The translations under genes and the position numbers were made by a program. Source: Whalleya microplaca (Eukaryota; Ascomycota; Sordariomycetes; Xylariales; Xylariaceae). From it: a stretch of DNA of 64,000 bases. Location of the stretch: assembly GCA_022497155.1 (NCBI GenBank), contig MU385726.1, positions 372,001 to 436,000 on the forward strand, given 5' to 3'. The notes beneath the pieces are model-generated. The model saw only the letters and a list, made by a program, of their open reading frames with translations. It did not search any database and had not been told where the DNA came from. Below are positions 35,966 through 45,490 of the stretch, in pieces; within the stretch, counting starts at the first letter, position 1; each line of letters starts with the position of its first letter.

Positions 35966-36907
35966 TCAGCTCCCAAGCCGTTTAGCAATCTCCTCGACAC
36001 GAACGCTTCCACCCAAAAGCTGTCTCACGGTCTCCCGATCTTGCCCGATCTCACTCTGCACGGCCATCGTCAAAATGTCCCCATCATCGCCCATAATCAG
36101 CCGTCCGGTCCGTCCGTCGCGCCACTCTACCCGAATCTGCTTGGCCTCCGCATCTGCCGCACTGATGTTGACAATCGGCACTTCGGCCTCCTCCTCATCT
36201 CTCCCTTTCTTGCTCTCCAGGCCCGCCGCCCTACGGAGGTCCCCGATCACCGCAGTCCGGTTATGATATCGCACCAGCTCCTGCCTGAGGGCGCGCACGA
36301 AGCGGGACAGATTCTGCTTCCGCCGCACGCCGTCGTCAGCGCTCGCTGTCGGCGGCGGCAGGTGGCGACTCGCGAGGCCCGAGAGCGGGACGCACTGCGG
36401 CACGGTGTGGCGGTGGACGCGCAGACGGCGCGAGCCCGCGTACGGGCGATTCAGCATTACGTAATAGGGGCGCAGGAAGCGCGCCTTCGACATGGCCTCG
36501 AAGCGCAGCCCGAGCACGTTGCCGCCGTCAACGGCGTTCGGGTCCGGGTCGCGGATCCTGAAGGTCGTGACCGCGACGCAGGCGCGGTAGAGACATTGCT
36601 GCTTGTGGGCTTCCTGCTCGTCGGCGCGCGCGAGGAGCTTTTGCTTGGTGGCGCTGTCTATGCCTGGCGTTCGGGCGGACTCGGGTTGGAGCTTCTGGCG
36701 CGTCGAGTCGGCTGTGATAAGAGTGGCGGTTTGTAGCTTGAGGTCACGTTTCAGCGATTCCACTTGGGAGTGTTAACACTTGTGCTCTAGTTAAGTTGCA
36801 AAGATCAAGACGACGGGCCAAGTACCTTGGGCTCGCAAGTTTGCGATCTCGTTGTCTAACTTATCCGCGACAGAAAGTTCTGGCGATTGCGTTTCCCTGT
36901 CCGCCAT
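35966..36907 (-). CDS. MCM21: CENP-O / Mcm21 kinetochore protein
   Basis: Inner-kinetochore subunit of the COMA/CCAN complex. Exons complement 36826-36907 and 35966-36762 (63-bp intron, donor GTACTT, acceptor CCCAAG) give 292 residues. A short N-terminal coiled coil (VADKLDNEIANLRAQ, continuing VESLKRDLKL after the intron) precedes the RWD-type core: CVAVTTFRIRDPDPN, GNVLGLRFEAM, FLRPYYVMLN, HTVPQCVPL, and LSRFVRALRQELVRYHNRTA. This matches the Cenp-O family pattern of central FRI/GxRF and a C-terminal RxLRxELxxYxxR helix. The second exon is very GC-rich. It is transcribed divergently from the acetyl-CoA transporter, sharing a 969-bp spacer. Confidence 0.88.
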
Positions 36908-37876
36908 GATGTTTGATACCCGCGGGTTGTTGAGTAACTATCCTGGCATATGTATCAACTGGAACTACAACTGTTGGTGTACCAACGACTATATGTACGC
37001 GCAGCGCAACGCGTATCAACAAATTGACGTAAGGACGATAAGCGATAAGCGATAAGCGATAAGCTTCTTAATTGAGGTGGAGACTTTTCCCTTATCCATG
37101 CTTACCTAAGTCATTAGAGGCAGGCCTGGAACATAAGGGCAGGGATTTTATTTTCGATCTTAGCCCCCAAACCATCCTTGTAAGAATTTAACTGGTATTC
37201 TGCCAGTTCTGTCCAACACGTCCTACCAGACGTCCATCCTGTCTGTCCCTGTCACTTGTGCCTCGATAGCAGCAGCTGTAGGACCCTGGGTCACGATGTG
37301 TTGAGGACGGGAACCTATCATCTACGCATCTCAAAAGCTCTTTTGTCTTTTCTCTCCCTCCCATTCCACTCGTTCCTCGTTATTCACGATAATTCGAATC
37401 GTAGGGTCCACTTTGCCACCTTCAAGCGCGACTCCAAAAAGGCCACGGTTGCTCGTTGTTAAAGCCGTCAAGTCATTGGAGAAGCTGAATCCCTCCCACG
37501 ATCCACCGCTGTACCTGCGCAAGGTTCCAAACTATCAAACTATCCTTAAGGTTTAGATGTGCGGTAGCTCCGTAGCCTGCCATTGCCATAGTCCAAACAC
37601 CACTTCACATTCTCGTCTCTCCCTTGAGTCTCTTGAGTCCCTCCAGCAGGAATTGTCTCTGACTAAATACAAACCTCTGCCCGCCTGTTATCAAGGGCTT
37701 CTATTCTGACTAGAGTCATTCGTACCTACTTGTGATCGTAAAGAAGCCGTACAGTCGAGCGTCGAGTCGTCGTGCACGAATATATTGTAACCTCGAGGTT
37801 TTACGAATCCCCTCTCCGCAACTGCTGCGGTCCCTTTGCTTCGAACTTGCCAAACGATTTTGCGCTGGATATCCGA
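36908..37876. promoter_or_regulatory. Divergent promoter region, CENP-O / acetyl-CoA transporter
   Basis: A 969-bp spacer between two outward-facing genes. Positions 37037-37064 carry four perfect tandem copies of GATAAGC, each holding a GATAAG core of the kind bound by fungal GATA factors. They lie about 130 bp upstream of the CENP-O start. The transporter side contains several pyrimidine-rich stretches before 37877. Shared control is inferred from layout only. Confidence 0.5.
37037..37064 (+). repeat. (GATAAGC)4 tandem heptamer
   Basis: Four exact 7-bp units in tandem, each with a GATAAG site, in the divergent promoter. Could be a multi-site GATA-factor element or a simple minisatellite. 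Confidence 0.9.
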
Positions 37877-39658
37877 ATGGGTGTCTCAACTCGACGTTCG
37901 AAATCCTCAAACCGAGACAAGCTGTCGGTCTCAACGACTGGGCGTGAGAACGGTCATACAGACGATAGCATAGACAATATGGAGCTGCGACGGAAGACCG
38001 CCGCGCCGCACGACTCGGCACAGGTCACGGCGAACCTGATAGGCCGGGAGTCATTTACTCTCGATGACAACGTTCCAAAAACGCCAGTAGCGAATAACCA
38101 TGGTTTCTTAGAACTTCCTCTACAAGATCAAAGAAATTTTATGCTGCTGGTATTACTCTACTTCTTACAGGGTGTTCCGATGGGACTTGCGGCTGGATCG
38201 GTCCCGTTCCTTCTAAAGGAACATCTCTCCTTCGGCGAAATTGGCGTTTTCAGCTTAGCATCATACCCGTACTCGCTGAAGTTGTTCTGGAGCCCGATAG
38301 TGGATGCAGTATGGAGCCCCAAGATCGGACGACGGAAGAGTTGGATCCTCCCTATTCAACTCATGTCTGGAGTGGGTATGCTGTACCTCGGATCTATGAT
38401 TGAAGAATTAATGGCCACGACGGGGAAGCCAGGCGGTCCGAGCGTCTGGAATTTCACGGGCTGGTGGTTCTTCCTGGTCTTCATGTGTGCCACTCAGGAT
38501 ATCGCAGTCGATGGTTGGGCCTTGACCTTGCTTACCCCTGGAAATGTCTCCTATGCTTCCACGGCGCAGACGGTCGGTCTCACGGCTGGCCAGTTCCTGT
38601 CATATACCGTGTTTCTAGCCTTTAATTCTCCGGATTTTGCGAATCGTTACTTCCGCTCCATTCCTTCTACGGAGGGCCTTATGAGCTTAGGAGGCTATCT
38701 CACGTTTTGGGGTTGGGCATATATCGCTATTACTATTGGGCTTACGTTCTTGAAGAAGGAGGAGAAAACGAAGAACGAGGATGGTATCTGGGATGTGTAC
38801 AAGATCATGTGGGACGTATTGAAGCTGCGAAATATCCAGACTATCATCATCATCCATCTCATCTCGAAGATCGGCTTCCAGGCCAACGACGGTGTTACGA
38901 ATCTGAAGTTGTTGGAGAAGGGGTTTGGCAAGGAAAACATGGCTTTGACGGTGCTGATCGACTTCCCCTTTGAGATAGGGCTAGGTTACTATGCCGGCAA
39001 ATGGTCTCAGGAGTATACGCCGATGCGTCTCTGGTGTTGGGGGTTCGTCGGCCGTTTGATCGCCGCCGTCTTTGCCCAGATCACCGTGGCCATCTTCCCG
39101 GCCAACGGCGTCCAGCCTTGGTACCTTCTGCTCGTCATTGGTGAGCACGTGTTCTCAACCTTCACGCAAACCGTCATGTTCGTGGCCGTCTCCGCCTTCC
39201 ACGCGCGCGTCGCCGACCCCGTTATCGGGGGTACCTACATGACTCTGCTTGCAACGTAAGTTCCAACACCTTGATACCTTATCATCAACTACTAATCCCC
39301 ACCTCTCAGGGTATCCAACCTCGGCGGCACGTTCCCCAAGTTCTTCGTGCTGCGCCTCGTCGACGCCTTCACGTCGGCCACGTGCCACCCGGCCACCGAG
39401 ACCGCGAAGCTCGACCTGGCGGGCCCGCTCGTGACCGAGGCCTTCTCGTGCGCCGTCCAGGCCGAGCGCGAGCGCTGCGAGCACGGCGGCGGCACCTGCG
39501 AGATCCTCCACGACGGCTACTACATCGTCAACGTGCTGTGCGTCGTCGTCGGCTTCCTCACCTTCACCATGTACATCCGTAAGCGCGTCCTCGTCCTCCA
39601 GGGCCTGCCCATGCGCGCCTGGAGGCTGGCCGCGGGCAGCGGCGGTAGTTCCAGGTGA
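37877..39658 (+). CDS. Acetyl-coenzyme A transporter (AT-1 / SLC33A1 family)
   Basis: ER-membrane importer of acetyl-CoA for lumenal protein and glycan acetylation. Exons 37877-39255 and 39310-39658 (54-bp intron, donor GTAAGT, acceptor CTCAG) give 575 residues. The ATG at 37877 (MGVSTRRSKSSNRDKLS) is chosen over an in-frame ATG at 37772 because it opens a typical charged cytosolic tail. After about 85 residues come LLVLLYFLQGVPMGLAAGSV (helix 1), SLASYPYSLKLFWSPIVDA and the charged loop KIGRRKSWILPIQ, then TQDIAVDGWALTLL, all family signatures. About twelve membrane segments are visible. A Cys/His-containing lumenal loop near the end (CEHGGGTCEILHDGYYIVN) is typical of the family. The last exon is strongly GC-rich. 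Diverges from CENP-O. Confidence 0.94.
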
Positions 39659-40249
39659 CGAGGGTGATCGATGATGTGGGTCATGGGGTATGGGACCAGG
39701 TATTACAGGGGAGAAATCTACGTGTATAGTTAGGGATAGGTGAAAAATAGAAGTTTTTTCAATGACTTTTTATGACCCAGTGATTTGGCCGGTCCCTTTG
39801 GGAGTCTTTGAGATGCGCTTGATTTGTGTATATGTTAAGTCCGTTGGTTGTCTGGGTATCTAAGCGTAGCTGGGTAGAGACCCCAAGCAGCGACCTCTAA
39901 CTGACTAAGCTAGGGATGTCCTGCAACGCAATGAACTAGGAACTATGCAATACACCTGAATACCACTTGTAAGACCCTTCTCAATTACAATGGTAAAAAT
40001 TGAGTTTGCTAAAGGAACAATTGGTTCTCCAACGCGATATAGGGGCGGGAAAGGTTCTCGAAACTCAGTTATTAGTCATCAGTATAAGCCAATGACTGGT
40101 GCCTGCAGAAGCTCAATATAGGCGTAGACGAATCTAATGTAGGTAGATGTTTAGGGTTAGCTAAGTGGGATCCTATGCGGATAGAGATCTATGAAGTACA
40201 TGGAGAGATGGATATCTCATATAGGGCCAGAAGAGGAAAAAGCAAAGCA
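39659..40249. other. Spacer, 3' side of transporter
   Basis: Between convergent ends of the transporter and the truncated SnoaL-like gene. No coding or structural signal supported. Confidence 0.45.
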
Positions 40250-40552
40250 TCAAGGGGACACGTTCAAGCTGGGTGGAGCGGAGGTACCATGGTGGACTAC
40301 CTGGGGCAGCGTGAGGCTTAGGCAAGGGGCACGATAAGGGATAGTGATATTGGCAATAGACGCAACTACTTCGGTATCGTCACTTTCAGTAGATAGCTCT
40401 TCTTCGGGTCTTAAATGTCGAGTGCAATCCGGCGATAGTGTGGCCGAAAGTAATGAGACGTCCTTGTTACAGACTGCTACGGGGTAATTCTCGAGGAACG
40501 TCGTTAATGTTGCCTCAATTGAGGCGCTGGGCTTGTGTGTAGGGGACGTCAT
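40250..40552 (-). pseudogene. Truncated SnoaL-like (NTF2-fold) protein gene
   Basis: ATG at 40552 opens MTSPTHKPSASIEATLTTFL, then ENYPVAVCNKDVSLLSATLS and PDCTRHLRPE, which resembles the N-terminal helices of fungal SnoaL-like/NTF2-fold proteins. From there the sequence turns into an acidic, then Pro/Ser-rich segment unlike the family, and it stops after 100 residues, where members usually have about 150-170. No splice pair restoring the beta sheet was found. A truncated gene or recent divergence is likely; an alternative is an unrelated short protein. Confidence 0.4.
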
Positions 40553-41598
40553 GTCCAAGAAGGTCTTCAGATAGGTAGCTCGAATAGGGTTGTATTTAGA
40601 TAAATGAGTAAAGATATCTCATGAGTTTGTTATCTCGGATGAGCTTGGCACTGTTGCAGCTGTGCTGTTGATTCGCGCTGGAGCCCTTTGTAATACTTAA
40701 GTTAGCCGAATTACTTCGCTCCCTTACTCGGGTGCATTGATTGAAAGTTGGCCCATGACAGACCAGTACGGCCCGGTCTTGATTTCATGGCTACGTGAAA
40801 AATTATATTGCCGCATATGGTTATGCACGGGTTGGTGTTGGTGCTACTGTACGCATAACATGCATATGGGGTATCACAACAACGATGTCACTGTGTAGGT
40901 TGGCCCCCTTATGTGGCCTCTATTTCCCTGTAGGCGCTGTTGTTTCCATAAATCTCCAGATGTCATCGTAGCGCGTCATACTTTGGTGGCGAGAGTGTCG
41001 TAACATGCCGAATTCAATTTTATTTTACCTATCTTAATCAGCGCAAAGTTGAGGTAATACGCCGACTGTCATAAGAGTGAACATAGTAATAAATTTATAA
41101 GGAGGAACGGTAATGCTGGGTTGGCAAGTTGGCGTGTCTGTGGTGCAACGATCATAAGAGCAACTCGATAAAACCACTAGAAGTGAGACTGGGCATTTCT
41201 TGCTTGATTTAAGACTCGATAATTGTAGATATGTGTAACATATTCAGTAATATGTGGTATTTGGATATAATCAGGCATAGGAAATACTGAGTTTAATGTC
41301 TTTCCTATCTCCTTGGTTCCCTAATTTCATCTGATACTTCTGTGAGTTAACTAGGTGTTTCTTTGGCGCATCCTCCCTTTCTAGATATGATATTTCCTAT
41401 ATATTCTCGAAACCAATGTCATTTGTCTCGGATCCTTTATAAAGCGCTAGGTGCTTATTTGTTTGAAAGACATTGTACAATGCTATTAAATGATCAGTAT
41501 ATCTAACTGTATAGTTGTTGAGGCGGGATAGGCGAGATGTAGAAGCCTTATCCCGCTGCCCCGCATTACTTCATACATACATGGATAGGTAACAACCC
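40553..41598. other. Spacer
   Basis: About 1 kb with no supported gene, AT-rich toward 41 kb. It should hold the promoter of the truncated gene and the 3' region of the ligase gene. Confidence 0.45.
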
Positions 41599-42798
41599 CT
41601 ATTCTGGCCTTTTACCCGCAGCAATTGACTCTACATGCTTTGAATGCAATTGTTCCACTGCCGGGATAATCAAGCTCTCAATTTCCATCTCCGGCTCGCC
41701 GTCCGGTAACATGGCAGGATCAAGGGGTTGATTATCACCACTTCGATCCGCCGCGCCTATCAACTCCTCGAGGCCGCTCAGTGTCTTCTTGCGGCGATTG
41801 ATGGGTACGCGGATCCACTGGTCCTCCTGTCCCGGCGCGACGAAGACCACCTCCCACTTACGGGTGCTTAGGAGGTTGCCGATGACGAGATGATGCTGGT
41901 ACCGCTCAAGCGAGTACTTGGCCTTGTGAACGAGAATGGACGGGTCCGTCTCGAGCTTGAAGGAGACAATCATACCTTCCGGCGCCCAGCCGTCTACTAG
42001 ATTCTTGAGGAACTTGGGCACCGGGTCTAAGTCTACTATTAGCCGCTTGCTCCGCGGTACTGAAGGCGATGAGTCAAAGTTATCGAATGCCTCTTCTTCT
42101 GCCTGCTGCTCGCGTTGCTCCTTCGTGATAATCGTCGGTCCTTGCTTCAGGCTGTCAGTCGCGTTCGTGCTCTGGATCTTGTGCTCCGACATGCGCTCTG
42201 CGGGCACGAAGAAGTCGCTCACGGCCGCAGCGAGATAAAGCAGGCCGTTTGGACCGAGAGGGCGCATAAGCTGGGCTACGGAACGCAGCTCGTGCAGGTA
42301 GTCGGTAATCGTAACGAAAGGAAGCATGAGCAGGAGGTTTTGGCGCTTGGCAGCATTGTATTTGCGCAAGACGCGCAGCATCTTGTCCTGATGCGCCGGG
42401 TTCGCCACCACACTGCCATCTGCGTTTTCATGAAGGAAGTCCAGAAAGCAGTCGGTCGAATGGCTATAGTGTCGGCTATATGGCAACAGACTGAACTGCC
42501 GGTGCAGGAAGATGACGGCGTATCCTGACTCTAGGAAGTACTCAGCTGATGTGGCACCTCGCGTACCGGCACTGAAATTGTCAATAAACCGGACTGTTTG
42601 CTTTTCCAGCGGCACGGTTGTCCCGCCTGAAGTAATGAGGACCACGCGCCGATTAGCTGCAGCGTGTTGACTTATGAAGGATTCAGCTGCTGCGACATGT
42701 TGCGGCAGTGCCTTAGGAGGTGGGTTAGAATCGAAGTAGGCATTTTCGACTACTTGATTGGAAGAGGCAGTAGACGTGTCGGTGGTTTTGCTTGACAT
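41599..42798 (-). CDS. CAB2: Phosphopantothenate-cysteine ligase (PPCS)
   Basis: Second step of coenzyme A synthesis, joining cysteine to 4'-phosphopantothenate; cytosolic. Intronless, 399 residues from ATG 42798 (MSSKTTDTSTASSNQ). Family blocks: VVLITSGGTTVPLE (about 52-65), DNFSAGTRG (73-81), AVIFLHRQFSLLPYSRH, GLLYLAAAVSDFFVP (catalytic Asn/Asp region), LDPVPKFLKNLV, GMIVSFKLETDPSIL, and LVIGNLLSTRKWEVVFV near the end. The reading frame stays open a further 151 codons upstream, to 43251. In-frame ATGs at 42945 (MASETA) and further up would add a Ser-rich leader. 42798 is preferred because it gives the usual family length, but a longer N-terminus is possible. Coenzyme A supply is thematically linked to the acetyl-CoA transporter nearby, with no sign of co-regulation. 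Confidence 0.93.
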   Translation of the reverse strand: MSSKTTDTSTASSNQVVENAYFDSNPPPKALPQHVAAAESFISQHAAANRRVVLITSGGTTVPLEKQTVRFIDNFSAGTRGATSAEYFLESGYAVIFLHRQFSLLPYSRHYSHSTDCFLDFLHENADGSVVANPAHQDKMLRVLRKYNAAKRQNLLLMLPFVTITDYLHELRSVAQLMRPLGPNGLLYLAAAVSDFFVPAERMSEHKIQSTNATDSLKQGPTIITKEQREQQAEEEAFDNFDSSPSVPRSKRLIVDLDPVPKFLKNLVDGWAPEGMIVSFKLETDPSILVHKAKYSLERYQHHLVIGNLLSTRKWEVVFVAPGQEDQWIRVPINRRKKTLSGLEELIGAADRSGDNQPLDPAMLPDGEPEMEIESLIIPAVEQLHSKHVESIAAGKRPE

Positions 42799-43905
42799 GG
42801 TGTCTCGAGATGTGGTAGAAGAAATAGAGGAAGATCGAGATAAAGAACGGCTTTCTGTGAGATTGAATGTGAGGCTCAGAGTCGGCGATGAGTCTCCTTC
42901 CTTAGGTGACAGTATGCCTTGACTTATTGCTGTCTCTGAAGCCATCGCGTTAGTGAGGCCAGTAGTACGCCGCTGTGGGTTGATGCAGCAATTCAGGAGA
43001 ATGTCAGCATGGGACTGACCCAGGGACCAGGGGTCATTGTTATAAGACTCATGGCTGACAAGTCCCTGGCCCGGAACTGATATTAAGGTTGCGGCTTCAC
43101 CTGTAGTAATCATCGGCAGTCCGGGCTTGAAGGCGTCAGACCTCGGCCCCCGGCACCTTTCGGCGGCCGTTCCAGTGCGGAGAACTGGGTTACGGGCATT
43201 CTCTTTAAGATGCAATGCATATCGAGGAGCACTACTCCAAGATACACACACTTATTATAATTCAAGTCGTGACAATGAAGCAGATATTACTTACAATAGA
43301 GGTACCGGCTTAACAGGTTGTTCAGCAGTTTTAAAATACCGCAGATGGCCGGTGTTTCGTGCAATTATTGCTGTTAGTCCCAGCCAACAGTAAGCCCGTG
43401 GGAGAAGTTTGCCGCTGACATGCGTCTACTGTGGTGGTCTGCGCCGTAGTGGATTATTCCCCGGATGAACGGAGAATCATGGCCCGTGCCAACCCTGTAC
43501 AAATCCACATGTATTAGCAACATTGAGATAAGATCTGGCCGGTGTTGAATCGGCGTTCTTTGGCCTCTGTCCGAACTTCCAAACTCGCCCAACTTCTCGG
43601 AATCCTTTCCAATAAAATTCTCAAATCTTACCATGTTAGCACACCCCCCTGCCAGTTGACTATGTGTTACCTTATTACTATGTGCAGTGTGTCGCTTTGT
43701 GGATAACTGTGTTTTGCTGAGAATAGGAGGCTTGGCCCAGCTGCCCGGGTGCTAAGATCATAATTAAGGGGTGCCAACTTGACCAACACTGATTGATTTT
43801 TTGAGAGTAAAGACTCCCTTTAGTCGAAAGATATTTTTATATTATCCTGTCTCTGCCGTATATAATTTTGAAGCTTCCATACATCTATCCAATCGTAACA
43901 TCGTT
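42799..43905. other. Spacer upstream of PPCS
   Basis: Contains the in-frame extension of the ligase frame to 43251 and the 3' region of the downstream transporter gene. No separate gene supported. Confidence 0.5.
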
Positions 43906-45490
43906 TTAAAACTTAGTGGAGGGCTTCCACCCGACACTCATGGCCTTAGCGGCATATATTGCAGCTAGTGCAAGGACTTGAGTGATACCAGTAAACACAA
44001 TGAGGCCCCAGTATCTGCCGTTCGCAGCTGTTACGATGCTTCCTCCAACTGGAAGGCCAATCAAACAGGCTATAGATACCACGGTGTAGCAGGTGGCGTA
44101 ATACCTCCCATACTGCTGCGTATGACATAGCTTGCCCACGCAGACTGGTGTGATACTGATGTTATTTCCAGTCGCAAAACCGAACATGATAGCAAATACC
44201 ACAAGGCCAAGAGTCGTATTACCAAAAGGCAGCCAAACAACGAAGCAGCCGATGATCGTGATGCAGAGGGAGATCATGTTCGCGTTAAAGGGCCCAATCT
44301 TATCTGCCCACCAACCTGGTAGTGCACGTCCAAACACTGATGCGGCATTTAGAATGGGCAGGATCTGGAAGGCGAAAGCCTCGCCAAACCCGTTCGCCAG
44401 CGCGTAACTCGAGATATAGCCAAGAGGGATGAACAGACCAAATTCGAGAAGGAAGACGCCTAGAGTGAGGAACAAGAACGCCTTGTCCTTCATGATGCGG
44501 AAGTCAGGATGTGGGCTTGCATTTTTGGCCGGTGGCAATCGCTTTCGCACCAGAAGGTTTGCGAAAATGAGCAGAAAAAGGCACAAAAATCCTAACACTC
44601 GGATCGCCCACCCCCATCCCACCTGTTCAAAGAGTTTCTGAAGCATCAGTGGGAATACTACGCCACCTACGCCACCGCCTGTACTCGCGAGTCCAGAGGC
44701 TAGCCCACGACGTTCGCGGAAGAAATGACCTATAGCTGTAATGGACGGGGTGAAGAGGAGAGATGTTCCGAGCCCGTTCAGGAGACCCCAGCAGAGCATG
44801 AAATGCCAATACTCTATGAGCAGTAAGTAAATTTCCTCAAGATATGAAACCTTAGACGGCTTACTAGTACAGATACTCATCAGCATGACACTGACAACAA
44901 CACAGATGCTTCCGGGTCCAATCAGCCATCGAGGTCCGTATTTATCAAATAGAGGGCCGATATAGACGCCACAGAAGAAGGCTAAGGCCGTGTAAAACGA
45001 GAATATCCAGCCAATAGTACCCTCACTACACTTCGGCGTTAGTAACTATCCCTTTCAGATAACTTGGAACATTATACGTTGTGTCTCGTGAATTTCAACT
45101 ATTGAATTTAAATATCCTGGGTATGAAGGCAGCCCCTCAGGCAAACTAGAAGAAACGATTCTGGAACACGTACTCATAATCAGATAATTGATGTGCAGCG
45201 ACGTATGTTTGAAAAGTCGCGATACAATTCATCAATCCTAGAGAAGCAACGAGACCACACCATGCCCCAAGAACCACGAGCCAGGCTTGCAGACCTCCTT
45301 CTGGGTACGTTTCATTCCCTAGAAGTGTCACTGGCTCGGAGCCATCTTCGGACCTGTCAGAACTAGGCACGTCCTCTCTCACGGCGTTTGCGTTGAAGTC
45401 AGTTTCGCCTTTCTCGAGTGTAGCCGGGTCCTTATTGTCGGTGCTAGAGGCACGTTGTAGAGGCTGAGTGGTTTTCTCATTTTCTTCCAT
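43906..45490 (-). CDS. MFS transporter, monocarboxylate (MCT) type
   Basis: Plasma-membrane proton-coupled carrier of the fungal MCT-like group; substrate unknown. Exons complement 45174-45490, 44865-45025 and 43906-44813 give 461 residues. Intron 1 is 148 bp (donor GTACGT, branch TACTAAC) and intron 2 is 51 bp (donor GTAAGC). An acidic, unstructured 60-residue N-tail ([20 protein letters not shown]) leads to [20 protein letters not shown], the family-typical helix 1 with conserved EGGLQAW. Then follow [49 protein letters not shown] (the loop signature), and six C-terminal helices ending in KPSTKF. Twelve helices in all. No adjacent catabolic gene hints at the cargo. Confidence 0.92.

Noticed and set aside
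35945..36736. 263-codon plus-strand frame across CENP-O
   Set aside because: It is the antisense shadow of the GC-rich CENP-O second exon, whose minus-strand product matches a known family.
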